A stretch of DNA of 64,000 nt from Klebsiella ornithinolytica NBRC 105727 = ATCC 31898 (GCF_001598295.1 NZ_BCYR01000001.1:248001-312000), one strand, 5' to 3'; positions 1 through 8,842 are shown, counted from the stretch's first letter. Notes: generated by a model from the sequence alone, not told the origin. Made by a program: numbers and translations.

Positions 1-208
1 GTTGGCCGTCTATCTGCAGGTCGCCGGCGGTAGGAATATAGTTGCCGCTGAGAATTTTCAGCAGCGTCGATTTTCCGGCTCCATTTTCCCCCATCAGGGC
101 GTGGATCTGTCCGCTATAGCAGTCAAAGCTAATATCGGAGAGCGCCTTAACGCCGGGAAAGGTCATGGTAATGCCGCGAAATGAGAGATAAGGGGTAGAC
201 TGTTGCAT
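1..208 (-). CDS. araG: L-arabinose ABC transporter ATPase AraG, N-terminal part
   Basis: This is the N-terminal 69 residues of the ATP-binding subunit of the high-affinity L-arabinose importer; the rest lies beyond the left end of the window. The protein starts [13 protein letters not shown] and carries a clear Walker A motif (GENGAGKST) at about residues 42-50, as in the first of the two nucleotide-binding domains typical of sugar ABC ATPases. It lies directly downstream of araF on the same strand, as in the E. coli araFGH operon. AraG works on the cytoplasmic face with the permease AraH, which should follow outside the window. The identity is strong from near-identical N-terminal sequence and gene order. 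Confidence 0.95.
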   Translation of the reverse strand, partial: MQQSTPYLSFRGITMTFPGVKALSDISFDCYSGQIHALMGENGAGKSTLLKILSGNYIPTAGDLQIDGQ

Positions 209-270
209 AACAACTCCGCTCTTCTATGCTCAGCCTCCCGCAGGCTGCGGGAGGCAGGGTCAACCAGGCC

Positions 271-1251
271 TTACAGCCCTTTTTTCGCCAGCTCTTCTTT
301 GAAGTTGTCGCGCGTGATCAGCACCACATCGGTGACCGCAGTGAATTTCGGCGGTTCTGCGTCTTTTGTGACCCAGTTGTAGAGCATCTCGCTGGTTTTA
401 TATCCGTGGATATCCGGGCTAGGCAGCAGAGAACCGTAGAAACCGGTCGCCTGCGCTTTGGAGAGTTCGTTAACCGCATCCACACCATTAATGCCAATGC
501 CAATCACATCCCCGGCTTTAAAGCCCTGACCTTCGGTGGCGCGCACGCCGCCCAGTACGGTGTTGTCATTCATCCCCACGATCAGCCAGTGCTTCACCTG
601 AGGATGCTGTACCAGCATCGAGTTACCGGCGTCGAAGGCGCCCGGGATATCGTTGGATTTAGTCGGCACGCGGTAGATCTGTTGGTCAGGGAAACCGGCC
701 GCTTTCAGCGCGTCGATGGAACCCGTGGTACGACGACGGGCGGTATCGAGTTCATCAGCGGTAATCGCCATCACGCCGGTATCCTTCACATCCCAGCCGC
801 GTTTTTGCATCTCTTTGTACAGCTCCTGCCCCTGACGGGCGCCAATTTCACTGGCGGCCATCATCACCAACGGTACGCTCTCCATCGGTTTACCTTTCGC
901 ATTCACGAACTGGTCATCGACGGTGATGACTTTCATATCGTATCCGCGCGCTTTAGCGACAATCGCCGCCCCGAGTTTCGGGTCAGGTGTACAAATAACG
1001 AAGCCCTTTGCCCCGCTGGCCGCCAGGCTGTCGATGGCATTCAGGGTTTTCTCACCATCCGGGACCGCAATTTTAATTACCTCAAAGCCCAAATCTTTGC
1101 CGGCCTTATCGGCAAATTTCCACTCGGTTTGAAACCAGGGTTCTTCCGGTTGTTTGACCAGAAATCCGAGTTTAAGCGTTTCAGCCATAGCTGATTGTGA
1201 CATAACCGCAGCGAGACCGATCGCCGCCAGCGCTTTAGTAAATTTGTGCAT
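271..1251 (-). CDS. araF: L-arabinose-binding periplasmic protein AraF
   Basis: This is the periplasmic receptor that captures L-arabinose and delivers it to the AraGH membrane complex. It is a 326-residue type I periplasmic binding protein; the family member in E. coli is 329 residues. I place the start at the ATG at 1251 (MHKFTKALAAIG), because the next residues form a standard Sec signal peptide ending SAMA before the mature ETLKLGF; the open frame extends upstream but that part lacks signal-peptide character. It is the first gene of the operon, followed after about 60 bases by araG. Expression is expected to need AraC and CRP, and candidate sites lie in the long upstream gap. Confidence 0.96.
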   Translation of the reverse strand: MHKFTKALAAIGLAAVMSQSAMAETLKLGFLVKQPEEPWFQTEWKFADKAGKDLGFEVIKIAVPDGEKTLNAIDSLAASGAKGFVICTPDPKLGAAIVAKARGYDMKVITVDDQFVNAKGKPMESVPLVMMAASEIGARQGQELYKEMQKRGWDVKDTGVMAITADELDTARRRTTGSIDALKAAGFPDQQIYRVPTKSNDIPGAFDAGNSMLVQHPQVKHWLIVGMNDNTVLGGVRATEGQGFKAGDVIGIGINGVDAVNELSKAQATGFYGSLLPSPDIHGYKTSEMLYNWVTKDAEPPKFTAVTDVVLITRDNFKEELAKKGL

Positions 1252-1392
1252 GGTAAACTCCAGCTTTATTTCGCTTTTCTGTAGGGAAGTATCGGACTTA
1301 ATTTTTTTATCGGACGTAAAACAAGGCATTAGAAAAATTGCACACCGAACTGCCGTTGTTCATTAAGTAATAACTGGAAATCAATTCTCCAT

Positions 1393-1408
1393 ACGAGAGC
1401 ATTATCAC
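1393..1408 (-). promoter_or_regulatory. Candidate CRP site upstream of araF
   Basis: On the minus strand this reads TGTGATAATGCTCTCG: a perfect left half (TGTGA) with a weak right half. It lies about 150 bases upstream of the araF start. In E. coli the araFGH promoter is CRP- and AraC-dependent, so a site here is expected, but this assignment rests on a half-site match only. Confidence 0.35.
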
Positions 1409-1457
1409 ATCGCGGAATTACAGTAATTGCGTGCATAGATTTAGCGAAAAATGACAT

Positions 1458-1488
1458 AAAAAAAGAGCTAATTGTCAGACAATTAGCC
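1458..1488 (-). terminator. Orphan rho-independent terminator between ftnB and araF
   Basis: An 8-bp perfect stem (GCTAATTG / CAATTAGC) is followed on the minus strand by a run of seven T. It is oriented to end transcription coming from the ftnB side, yet no minus-strand gene lies upstream of it. The rest of the 894-base gap between araF and ftnB holds no coding region that I can support. The terminator could close a small RNA transcribed from about 1500-1650, or shield araF from read-through. Confidence 0.55.
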
Positions 1489-2145
1489 CTGCACATAGCA
1501 ATATTATCCATATCATCAGCAGACTTATCCTTGTCGCTACCGCCGCCTGCTCTCAGGAGATGTCCCGAAAGTGCTGTGCCCCCTTTTTCAGCCGTTTCCC
1601 TTACCGATACGACTTCTCACAAGATGAAATATCGCACAGGAGAATTTTATTACCGTTAATAACAGAATACACCTCATCATCCCGCTTATCTGGTCCTGTA
1701 AAAATGACGTCACTCAATCATTTCTCGTGATTTCTTTTTTACCGAATGGTTGATGCGACATGACCGAATTATGACCTCAGGATTAAATTCATATTTAATT
1801 AATATGTCGTAGGCATCATCCATATCATAAAAAAAGCCATAAAAATAAATTCAATAAAATCATCAAGATATGGATATTTAAATCAAGTAAAAGACAAAAA
1901 CAACACGCTTTATAAGGATGTTGTAACGAAACGTAAACAGATGCACTTGAGAGTTTTCTTAGTCTATTATTGAGGGTATTCTATATATATCGGCAGGCGC
2001 TAATTAATTACCGATACACATAGGGAAAGTGCAAATTCATTATTTTGCCGACAATGTTACGCGTAAAGAGTCTCGCATTTTATCGTTCACCGGCGAAGAT
2101 TCCCGACGCGTGAATGATACCTCCAGCTTAATAAGGATATTTTTT

Positions 2146-2649
2146 ATGGTCGTTTCAGGAATGGCTCAAAAACTCAATAATCAGATGAACCTTGAGTTTC
2201 ATGCCTCAAATTTATATCTGCATCTCAGCGAATGGTGCGAACAGCACCGTCTGAACGGCACCGCCATCTTTTTGCGCTCCCGGGCACAATCCCACGTGAC
2301 GCAGATGATGCGCGTATTCGATTTTATGAAGACCGGCGGAAACTGGCCGATCGTCAAAAATGAAGGCAGCTACAGCTATAACTGTCACTCCCTCGAAGAT
2401 CTGTTTACCACCACCCTGGCCGATTATGAACAGCGTAGCAGCATGCTGTCCGGATTGACCGAAGAGGCTAAAGCGCAACGCGACGACACCACCTGGCGCT
2501 TCCTGACGCTGCTGGAGAAAGAGCAGCAGCAGGACGGCGTGCTGTTGCAAAGCGTGCTTGAAGAGGTTCGTAACGCGGATAAAGCCGGCCTGGGTATGCT
2601 TCAGACCGATCGCCGCCTGCTCAGTCTGGTGACACGCCGCCAGGATTAA
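2146..2649 (+). CDS. ftnB: Ferritin-like protein FtnB
   Basis: FtnB is a cytoplasmic bacterial ferritin-like protein. In Salmonella its homologue supplies iron for repair of oxidised Fe-S clusters. The 167-residue product has the same length as E. coli FtnB and the helical pattern [20 protein letters not shown], but the ferroxidase centre is incomplete compared with FtnA (for example [13 protein letters not shown] where FtnA has [13 protein letters not shown]). I chose ATG 2146 because AAGGA lies a suitable distance upstream and the length then matches the family; the frame is open further upstream. An inverted repeat downstream (2675-2710) probably ends its transcript. Confidence 0.93.
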   Translation: MVVSGMAQKLNNQMNLEFHASNLYLHLSEWCEQHRLNGTAIFLRSRAQSHVTQMMRVFDFMKTGGNWPIVKNEGSYSYNCHSLEDLFTTTLADYEQRSSMLSGLTEEAKAQRDDTTWRFLTLLEKEQQQDGVLLQSVLEEVRNADKAGLGMLQTDRRLLSLVTRRQD

Positions 2650-2674
2650 GGCCATCGCGCCGGCATCACATCAA

Positions 2675-2710
2675 CCGTTCTCTCAGCGAGTATGGATCCC
2701 GAGAGAACGG
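2675..2710 (+). terminator. Inverted repeat after ftnB, probable terminator
   Basis: A perfect 10-bp stem, CCGTTCTCTC pairing with GAGAGAACGG around a 16-base loop, starts 26 bases after the ftnB stop. There is no strong T run after it. The rest of the gap to 3091 shows no gene. Confidence 0.6.
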
Positions 2711-3091
2711 CTTTCGCATCGCAGCATAGCGATCGCCCTGGCCGGCGCAACCGCGCAGCGTTGGCACTAAAACCCGCCGGACGATGCCCTGCAGACCGCC
2801 GTATGGCCACCGTTCCGCTGCGCGAATAAACGACACCGGATCATCAATCCCTCCGCTTCACGCCTCCGTCCATCGCGGATAACGTTCCAGCGATCGCTGT
2901 TTCTGACACATCATTTCCGCCGTTCAGGCGCCGTTCTTATTCCTGAAAAGCATTAAAAACTTTTAAGCCGATCGCATTCCTGCTCTGGGAAATGGCGCAG
3001 CGGGTGATTAGTGACGGCGATCACTTTTCGCCATCGACTTTAAGAATATAAAAACAGCGTTTCAAAAATTTAAAACATGAGGTTTATATTA

Positions 3092-4654
3092 ATGGCAGGA
3101 TACGCGGCTTCAACCTCACAAGGGTTGCAGGGAAGACCGATTTTGTTACGCCATCAGCTAGCCTACGGCGGCGGTAATTTACTGGGGAGCGGCGCGCTGG
3201 CAATCAGCGGCGCCTGGCTACTTTATTTCTACACCACGTTCTGCGGACTGACGCTGATTGAGGCGTCGTTCATTTTCTCCGTCGCCAGCATCATCGATGC
3301 GATCAGCAATCCGTTAATGGGCTACCTGACCGATAACTTCGGTAAAACGCGGCTCGGCAAACGCTTCGGACGCCGACGTTTCTTTTTATTGATCGGCATC
3401 CCGCTGATGATGTTTTACCCGCTGCTGTGGGTTGAGGGGCTGGGTTTCTGGTACTACCTCTGCACCTACGTCGTCTTTGAGATTATTTATACCTCAGTCA
3501 TGGTGCCTTATGAAACCTTAGCCACCGAAATGACCGACGACTTCTCATTACGCTCTAAACTGACCGGCTATAAAGCCATTTTCGGCAAGCTTGCCAACTT
3601 CCTGGCGGCGTTCATCCCAGGTCAGTTTATCCTGTTGTACGGCAAAGACTCCGCCACACCGTTCTTCCTGACCGGGCTGACCTACGGGGTTATTCTGATT
3701 ATCGCCATCTCCTGCCTGTGGTTTTGCAGCTGGGAGCGCCCGCGTGAAGAAGAAGTTCGCGTGAATGAGAAAAAAGGCCTGCTCACGACCCTGCTGATGC
3801 TGGCGAAGGATATGCGTTCAACCTTCTATCTACGCGTGTTCCGCAAACATCTTGGGATGTATCTCTGCGGTTTCGGCGCAGAATGGCTGTTTGCCTCGAT
3901 CTTTACCTACTTCGTTATCTTTGTCCTGCAGCACGATCCGGCGATGGTCGCCGGGCTGAACAGCCTGAACTCGATTCTGCAGCTGCTCTCTACGGCGTTG
4001 TTTATCGGCCTGTGTGTGAAAAAGGGATTCAGCAAGCCCTATATTCTGGCGCTGAGCATCGTGATTTTCTCCGTGTTGCTGTACACCTCGCTGTGGTTTT
4101 TCCATCTGCCCGCTCATCTGGCAACCATCCTGATGTTTGGGATCACGGTGCTGTTTGGCCTGGGTACCGGCGGCGTGTACTACATTCCATGGACCGTTTA
4201 CACCTTCCTCGCCGATGTTGATGAGATCTATACCGGCCGCCGCCGCGAAGGGATCTACGCGGGCGCCATGACCTTCTCCGGAAAAATCCTGCGTTCGATT
4301 ATTGTCTTCACGATGGGAGCTATTCTCAGCTTTTACGGGTTCCAGTCGAAAGCGCATACGCAACCAGAAAGCGCCGTGACCGCCATTGCGGTGGTGTTCT
4401 GTAGCGGCGTGATCCTGCTGGCGCTGGCGGCCATTGTCTTCAGCAAGCAGATGAAACTGGATCGCAAAGCGCACCTGGTCGTATTGCAGGAAGTGGCGCG
4501 GATTAAAGCAGGGGGTAAGGTTAGCGATATCCCGTCCGATGTGCGTATTATCGTGGAGGATTTAGTCGGCCATCGTTATGAAGAGTGCTGGGGCAACAGT
4601 AAGCTATTTAAAGATGAACAGCCGGCGTCGGCAAGGGCCGCTATCTCTCATTAA
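3092..4654 (+). CDS. GPH-family (MelB/YicJ-like) sugar:cation symporter
   Basis: This is an inner-membrane transporter of the glycoside-pentoside-hexuronide:cation symporter family, about 520 residues with roughly twelve hydrophobic helices. Family marks include the N-terminal YGGGNLLGSGALAISGAWLLYFYTTF stretch (residues about 25-50), DAISNPLMGYLTDN in the helix 2-3 loop with its conserved Asp, and a basic GKRFGRRRFF loop. I prefer the second ATG (3092, MAGYAAS) because GAGG is well spaced before it. It stands alone between ftnB and yecJ, which are neighbours in E. coli, so it is an insertion relative to that genome. No hydrolase or kinase lies beside it, so the substrate cannot be read from context; a glycoside or hexuronide is the family expectation. 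Confidence 0.8.
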   Translation: MAGYAASTSQGLQGRPILLRHQLAYGGGNLLGSGALAISGAWLLYFYTTFCGLTLIEASFIFSVASIIDAISNPLMGYLTDNFGKTRLGKRFGRRRFFLLIGIPLMMFYPLLWVEGLGFWYYLCTYVVFEIIYTSVMVPYETLATEMTDDFSLRSKLTGYKAIFGKLANFLAAFIPGQFILLYGKDSATPFFLTGLTYGVILIIAISCLWFCSWERPREEEVRVNEKKGLLTTLLMLAKDMRSTFYLRVFRKHLGMYLCGFGAEWLFASIFTYFVIFVLQHDPAMVAGLNSLNSILQLLSTALFIGLCVKKGFSKPYILALSIVIFSVLLYTSLWFFHLPAHLATILMFGITVLFGLGTGGVYYIPWTVYTFLADVDEIYTGRRREGIYAGAMTFSGKILRSIIVFTMGAILSFYGFQSKAHTQPESAVTAIAVVFCSGVILLALAAIVFSKQMKLDRKAHLVVLQEVARIKAGGKVSDIPSDVRIIVEDLVGHRYEECWGNSKLFKDEQPASARAAISH

Positions 4655-4666
4655 CGTCTGGTTTTC

Positions 4667-4697
4667 GCCCCGCCATCGACAGCGATAGCGGGGCGAA
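4667..4697. terminator. Bidirectional terminator between GPH symporter and yecJ
   Basis: A 10-bp stem (TTCGCCCCGC / GCGGGGCGAA) lies between the two convergent genes. It is placed to end both transcripts. Confidence 0.65.
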
Positions 4698-4702
4698 ACA
4701 AC

Positions 4703-4954
4703 TTAGTGTGCTTCACCCTGCGGCGTAAACTTAAGCTCAATCAGCGCAATCGCTTTTTGGACCGCGCGCAGCGTCACCGGATCGGCCGAAGCCGGATGGC
4801 TGGCAAAATCGATGGCTTTCAGCTGCGTGGTCATTTTTTCGCGGACTTCAACAGGGGCGATGACATCAATGACGTCGAGAATCTGTTTGATAACCAACTG
4901 GCAGGCGACAACGTCAGAAACCAGTTCGTCTTGTTCGGTGAGATGTTGAGACAT
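4703..4954 (-). CDS. yecJ: YecJ family protein (DUF2766)
   Basis: This encodes an 83-residue small cytoplasmic protein of unknown function, nearly identical in length and sequence pattern to E. coli YecJ ([12 protein letters not shown], then [24 protein letters not shown]). It is rich in helix and has no signal peptide or metal motif. It lies next to azuC, as in E. coli, and this conserved pairing supports the identity. The start ATG at 4954 is preceded by AGGAGT, a good ribosome site. Confidence 0.9.
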   Translation of the reverse strand: MSQHLTEQDELVSDVVACQLVIKQILDVIDVIAPVEVREKMTTQLKAIDFASHPASADPVTLRAVQKAIALIELKFTPQGEAH

Positions 4955-5007
4955 TTATTACTCCTTTTTCGAGGAGCGTAATAGTAACCTAAATCCCGAG
5001 AGATAAA

Positions 5008-5035
5008 AAAACCTGCCGCAGCAGGTTTTTTTATC
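5008..5035 (-). terminator. Terminator of the azuCR transcript
   Basis: The stem CCTGC/GCAGG, extended by flanking A/T pairing and followed on the minus strand by T-rich sequence, begins immediately after the azuC stop codon. It fits the 3' end of the dual-function AzuCR RNA. Confidence 0.7.
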
Positions 5036-5117
5036 AGAACATACCGGCAGGCGGTACATCTTTGAATGTTTTGCAGTACTGCTCGAACATGCTCTTCAGA
5101 ATTTTGCGCAGTTTCAT
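5034..5117 (-). CDS. azuC: Small membrane-associated protein AzuC (AzuCR dual-function RNA)
   Basis: This 27-residue open frame reads MKLRKILKSMFEQYCKTFKD followed by VPPAGMF, clearly AzuC (28 residues in E. coli, MKLRKILKSMFNNYCKTFKD...). The first half is a basic amphipathic helix that attaches to the inner membrane. In E. coli the same transcript also acts as a base-pairing RNA that tunes carbon metabolism, and the peptide binds and activates GlpD. The gene is below usual length cut-offs. A strong stem-loop follows the stop at once. The position next to yecJ is conserved. Confidence 0.93.
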   Translation of the reverse strand: MKLRKILKSMFEQYCKTFKDVPPAGMF

Positions 5118-5162
5118 GAAGCGACTCCGGTTTTGTTATGCAGGTGTTACCATTGGTGGGGT

Positions 5163-5184
5163 CTATAATATGACCTGCATCACA
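5163..5184 (-). promoter_or_regulatory. azuC promoter with overlapping CRP site
   Basis: On the minus strand TGTGATGCAGGTCATA (5169-5184) matches the CRP consensus TGTGA-N6-TCACA closely, and it overlaps a -10-like TATTAT (5165-5170). Such an overlap predicts repression by CRP, which agrees with the reported CRP repression of azuCR in E. coli. A second half-site (TGTGATTTAGC) lies about 30 bases further upstream. Confidence 0.6.
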
Positions 5185-5327
5185 TAAATCAATAGAAACA
5201 TGCGCTAAATCACAATTTATTTACAAGAATAATTTATAAATTAAACAAAAGTGAGGGAAATCGCAGAGTTAAGAGCCTGCACGTTTTTCCCGCGATAAGC
5301 ACCTCACCAGGCGATGGCAAACACACA

Positions 5328-6749
5328 ATGAGTACAGATATCTCTTCACGAGAAGGCCGCGCCTTCTCTGCTCCTGCGCTGCTGGTCGCCGGCGCATTTT
5401 TCATGGAGTTTCTTGACGGGACGGTAATCGCTACCGCGCTGCCGGACATGGCAAAAGATTTTGGCGTTGCGGCGGTTGACCTCAATATCGGTATCAGCGC
5501 CTACCTGATTACGCTGGCGGTATTGATCCCGGCCAGCGGCTGGATTGCCGATCGCTTCGGCGCGCGTAAGATCTTCACGCTGGCGTTGGCTATTTTTACG
5601 CTTGCCTCCGTTTTTTGCGGCTTTGCCAGCAACGTGGACACCTTTGTCGCCATGCGAATCCTTCAGGGTATTGGTGGCGCGCTGATGGTGCCCGTCGGCC
5701 GCCTGGCGGTACTGCGTACCACGCCAAAAGATCAGCTCATCAAAGCCATTGCCACACTGACATGGCCGGCGCTGGTTGCGCCGATCATCGGTCCACCGCT
5801 GGGTGGCTTTATTACCCGCTATGCCAGCTGGCACTGGATTTTCTTTATTAATGTTCCTCTGGGATTGATCGCCATCGCGCTGTCGCTGCGAATTATTCCC
5901 GATATCCGCGAAGCGCAGCGACGTCCCTTTGACCTTCCCGGCTTCTTTGCGACATCGGTTGCTATGGTGAGCCTGGTGAGCGCCATGGAGTTGCTTGGCG
6001 ATACCCGACCACAAGGCTGGACAACCCTGGTCCTGCTGGGGATCGGTACGGGATGCATGCTGTTCGCTCTGCGCCATTTCCGCCGGGCAGAGTGGCCGAT
6101 GGTGCGTCTCGATGCGCTACAGGTGCCCACCTTTCGGGTTACGATGTACGGAGGATCGCTTTTCCGTGCTTCCATCAGCGCCGTCCCCTTTCTGTTACCG
6201 CTGCTGTTTCAGGTTGGCTTTGGTATGGATCCGTTCCATTCCGGGCTGCTGGTGCTGGCGGTGTTTGTCGGCAACTTCACCATTAAACCCGCCACCACCC
6301 CGCTCATCCGTTGGCTCGGCTTCCGTCGGCTGCTATTGATAAACGGGACGCTAAACGTCATCTCGCTGCTCGCCTGTGCTTTTTTAACGCCGCAGACCCC
6401 GGTCTGGCTTATTTGTATGATCCTGTATCTCGGCGGCGTATTCCGCTCGATTCAGTTTACCGGCGTGAGCACGCTTGCTTTTGCCGATGTTCCGCCTGCG
6501 CAGATGAGCTACGCCAATACGTTGTTCAGTACCGCGTCACAGCTGGCCGTGGGTCTGGGGATCACCCTCGGCGCGATCGGCATTCGCATGGGTGAAAAAG
6601 CCAGTGAGTGGTTAAGTCTGACGACCCTACCGGGGATCAGCTTCCGGCTCTCCTTTGTCTTTATTGCCTTAATTTGTCTGGTGGGAATGGTAGATAGTCT
6701 GCGGTTGAGCAAAGATGCCGGTAGCAGCGTCTCGCAGAGCAAAAAATAG
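5328..6749 (+). CDS. MFS drug/solute transporter, DHA2 (EmrB-like) type
   Basis: This is a 473-residue inner-membrane transporter with about 14 hydrophobic segments, the layout of the proton-antiport DHA2 subfamily. Motif A appears after helix 2 as GWIADRFGARKIF (about residues 65-77), motif B-like RILQGIGGALMVP follows at about 110-122, and motif C-like GPPLGGFI at about 152-159; LDGTVIATALPDM near the start matches the family's LD.TIVN.ALP motif. It has no partner membrane-fusion gene and stands alone between azuC and the isomerase gene, convergent with the latter. Substrate is unknown; a multidrug or organic-acid efflux role is only a family inference. Confidence 0.8.
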   Translation: MSTDISSREGRAFSAPALLVAGAFFMEFLDGTVIATALPDMAKDFGVAAVDLNIGISAYLITLAVLIPASGWIADRFGARKIFTLALAIFTLASVFCGFASNVDTFVAMRILQGIGGALMVPVGRLAVLRTTPKDQLIKAIATLTWPALVAPIIGPPLGGFITRYASWHWIFFINVPLGLIAIALSLRIIPDIREAQRRPFDLPGFFATSVAMVSLVSAMELLGDTRPQGWTTLVLLGIGTGCMLFALRHFRRAEWPMVRLDALQVPTFRVTMYGGSLFRASISAVPFLLPLLFQVGFGMDPFHSGLLVLAVFVGNFTIKPATTPLIRWLGFRRLLLINGTLNVISLLACAFLTPQTPVWLICMILYLGGVFRSIQFTGVSTLAFADVPPAQMSYANTLFSTASQLAVGLGITLGAIGIRMGEKASEWLSLTTLPGISFRLSFVFIALICLVGMVDSLRLSKDAGSSVSQSKK

Positions 6750-6753
6750 CAGC

Positions 6754-6783
6754 AAAAAGGCCAGCGGTGGCTGGCCTTATTCG
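6754..6783. terminator. Bidirectional terminator between MFS gene and isomerase gene
   Basis: A 9-bp stem (AAGGCCAGC / GCTGGCCTT) with a short loop lies between the convergent stops. A-rich sequence precedes it and T-rich sequence follows. Confidence 0.75.
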
Positions 6784-6801
6784 AAAAAAACGAGGGCTTG
6801 C

Positions 6802-7440
6802 TTAGCCGACTATCTGGCGGACAAAAGCTTCGATCTCTTTATCCTGGCAGTTCTCGAAGAAGCACTGCTGGAAACGCGGGCCGGAGACAGCCGTTTTGAC
6901 CAGTTCCGGATCGATAGCGCGCAGAGTATCCAGATAGTTATCTTTCACCACGGCAGCTTTCACCGTATTCAGGATCCCGGCGTTACGCACCTGCGGCTCT
7001 TTGCGCTCCGGTGGGTAACCTTCGCCATTGCGACCGGTGAAGGCTTTTTCAAAAATAAAGCGCACGTTCAGCTCGGCACCCCAGCCAAAACCTTTGGCAA
7101 ACGGCAGGGACAGCGCATTACCGTTATTAATCTGCGCAAACAGGAAGGCATCAGCCGGATCAATACAGTAGCCGCACACTACGCCTGGGTGGATGTTCAG
7201 CGACATCAGCGCGCCCTGTCCGGTTCCGCAGCCGGTTACCACGAAATCAACCGCTTTCGAATTCAACAGAATGCTGGCCATGATGCCCAGATGAATATAG
7301 GTCAGATGATGGTCGTGCTCATCGCTCATCCCGACGTTGTATACCGGGAACCCTTTTTCATCGGCAACGGCGTTTAGCTCGTTGAGGATGATGGCGTTTT
7401 TGCTGGCCTGGCTGTTTTCCATCATCAGTGCAATTTTCAT
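6802..7440 (-). CDS. RpiB/LacA/LacB-family sugar-phosphate isomerase
   Basis: This 212-residue cytoplasmic protein has the RpiB/LacAB fold signature: an N-terminal MKIALMMENSQASKN nucleotide-like strand-loop, and the conserved VVTGCGTGQGALMSLN segment (about residues 67-82), where the Cys serves as catalytic base in RpiB. It is longer than classical RpiB (about 150 residues), with a C-terminal helical extension (from about residue 150) that occurs in the subgroup acting on other pentose or tetrose phosphates. It is a single gene with its own ribosome site (AGGAG) and is convergent with the MFS gene. The substrate cannot be told from the sequence. Confidence 0.8.
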   Translation of the reverse strand: MKIALMMENSQASKNAIILNELNAVADEKGFPVYNVGMSDEHDHHLTYIHLGIMASILLNSKAVDFVVTGCGTGQGALMSLNIHPGVVCGYCIDPADAFLFAQINNGNALSLPFAKGFGWGAELNVRFIFEKAFTGRNGEGYPPERKEPQVRNAGILNTVKAAVVKDNYLDTLRAIDPELVKTAVSGPRFQQCFFENCQDKEIEAFVRQIVG

Positions 7441-7718
7441 GCTTTACTCTCCTGAATGCTGTGCGGGCACTCCCGCGATAGTTCGTTAGCGTTATGATGG
7501 ACTCTACTACTTAACAAACGCACTTTCAAATTTTATGAAAAGTTGTTTTATAAATTACGTAGCGCTTCACATTTTTCGCCTTCGCCCTCGCCCTCCCGGT
7601 ACCAGCCGCCACAGGCAGAGACGCAGTCAGCTCCCTGGCTGCCCATCTTCCTGCCAACGCCAGACACCTTATTTCTGTTTTTTATTTTGATAATACGAAC
7701 TGACTAAAATATTAAACC

Positions 7719-7740
7719 GAAACCATTCTCATTACTTATT
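7719..7740 (+). promoter_or_regulatory. Candidate Fur-type operator upstream of ftnA
   Basis: The AT-rich 434-base gap before ftnA contains AAACCATTCTCATTACTTATT, whose complement (TAATGAGAATGGT) resembles the Fur hexamer array. In E. coli several Fur sites upstream of ftnA relieve H-NS silencing, so a site here is expected. The match is partial. Nothing else in the gap is assignable. Confidence 0.35.
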
Positions 7741-7874
7741 AAATTGCCAATGCGTTTTATTCCCATTTTCATTTTTAATAAATAAGTTTTTTAATTTACT
7801 TTTTGCAAATAAATTAATAACAAATTATAATAACCGCACAATTACGTTGACCCTTTATTTTCGGAGCACACGCG

Positions 7875-8372
7875 ATGCTGAAAACAGAAATGATCGATAA
7901 ACTGAATGAGCAGATGAATCTTGAACTTTATTCTTCTCTGCTTTATCAGCAAATGAGCGCATGGTGCAGCTACCACAGCTTTGAAGGCGCCGCCGCATTC
8001 CTCCGCCGTCATGCGCAGGAAGAGATGACCCATATGCAGCGCCTGTTTGATTATTTGACCGATACCGGCAGTCTGCCCTGCATCAACGCTATCTCCTCAC
8101 CGTTTGCCGAGTACGCATCGCTGGATGAGCTGTTCCGCGTCACCTACGAACACGAACAGCTGATTACCCAGAAAATTAATGAGCTGGCCCACGCCGCCAT
8201 GACTAATCAGGATTATCCGACGTTTAATTTCCTGCAGTGGTATGTGGCTGAACAGCACGAAGAAGAGAAATTATTTAAATCTGTTATTGATAAGCTGACC
8301 CTCGCCGGTAAAAGCGGCGAAGGCCTGTACTTTATTGATAAAGAGCTGGCGACGCTCGACACGCAGAATTAA
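7875..8372 (+). CDS. ftnA: Ferritin FtnA
   Basis: FtnA is the main iron-storage ferritin, a 24-subunit cytoplasmic shell that oxidises Fe(II) and stores ferrihydrite. The 165-residue product is the same length as in E. coli and almost identical in sequence. The ferroxidase ligands are visible: Glu in MNLELYSS (about residue 17), Glu and His in [10 protein letters not shown] (about 49-53), and the later Glu in INELAHAAM with Gln/Glu in [11 protein letters not shown]. The start ATG is preceded by GGAG. A strong stem-loop (8381-8404) follows. It is separated from ftnB by the azuC and transporter block. Confidence 0.97.
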   Translation: MLKTEMIDKLNEQMNLELYSSLLYQQMSAWCSYHSFEGAAAFLRRHAQEEMTHMQRLFDYLTDTGSLPCINAISSPFAEYASLDELFRVTYEHEQLITQKINELAHAAMTNQDYPTFNFLQWYVAEQHEEEKLFKSVIDKLTLAGKSGEGLYFIDKELATLDTQN

Positions 8373-8379
8373 TTATCCC

Positions 8380-8405
8380 GGCGGCGAAGTTTCGGCTTCG
8401 CCGCT
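8380..8405. terminator. Bidirectional terminator between ftnA and yecH
   Basis: The stem GCGGCGAAG / CTTCGCCGC with a 6-base loop lies between the convergent genes ftnA and yecH. Confidence 0.75.
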
Positions 8406-8408
8406 AAA

Positions 8409-8648
8409 TTAATGCCGGCAGATCTTACTCTCACGCGTATTAAACCCCGCCTCTACGGCAACAAACTTCCCCTTTTTCTGTAGAAATGCCACCAGCTCCG
8501 CCGCGCTTAAATTTTCTGCCGAGCAGGTATGAAAACGTGCATCTGCGCCGAAGCGGGCGATGATTGCCGCCTCAAGAGTGGCCGTTGAGTAAGGTTCGCC
8601 CGAGGCGATCATCATCTGCAGCACTTCATGACCATGAATCGATTGCAT
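8409..8648 (-). CDS. yecH: YecH family metal-binding protein
   Basis: This encodes a 79-residue cytoplasmic protein of the YecH family (DUF2492). Cys and His residues are spread through it (IHGHEVLQMM at residues 4-13, FHTCSAENLSA at about 39-49, KICRH at the end), consistent with metal binding, but its function is unknown. It is convergent with ftnA, an arrangement conserved in E. coli, and an iron-linked role is only guilt by association. A good AGGAG ribosome site precedes the ATG. Confidence 0.9.
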   Translation of the reverse strand: MQSIHGHEVLQMMIASGEPYSTATLEAAIIARFGADARFHTCSAENLSAAELVAFLQKKGKFVAVEAGFNTRESKICRH

Positions 8649-8733
8649 AGCTCCTCCTGTAAAACGCCCAGCATAGCCCGGCGAACGGCTGGAAGCTTTG
8701 CGCCAGCGCAGCCTTCAGGCGGCCTTCGCGGAG

Positions 8734-8774
8734 TGTAAATATTTAATTACAACCACTGTAACCCTCATTTGACG
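8734..8774 (+). promoter_or_regulatory. Two TyrR boxes of the tyrP promoter
   Basis: TGTAAATATTTAATTACA (8734-8751) closely matches the TyrR box TGTAAA-N6-TTTACA, and a weaker box TGTAACCCTCATTTGACG follows at 8757-8774, one helical repeat apart. In E. coli tyrP has exactly this strong/weak pair, through which TyrR represses with tyrosine and activates with phenylalanine. Confidence 0.8.
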
Positions 8775-8842
8775 AGAATGATAATTTCACATACTCTGCG
8801 CGACATATTTTATTGTTAATTCCTTCATGGATAGAGAGAAAC

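Noticed and set aside
226..1194. 322-codon plus-strand open frame opposite araF
   Set aside because: It is the antisense shadow of araF; the product has no family likeness and there is no ribosome site.
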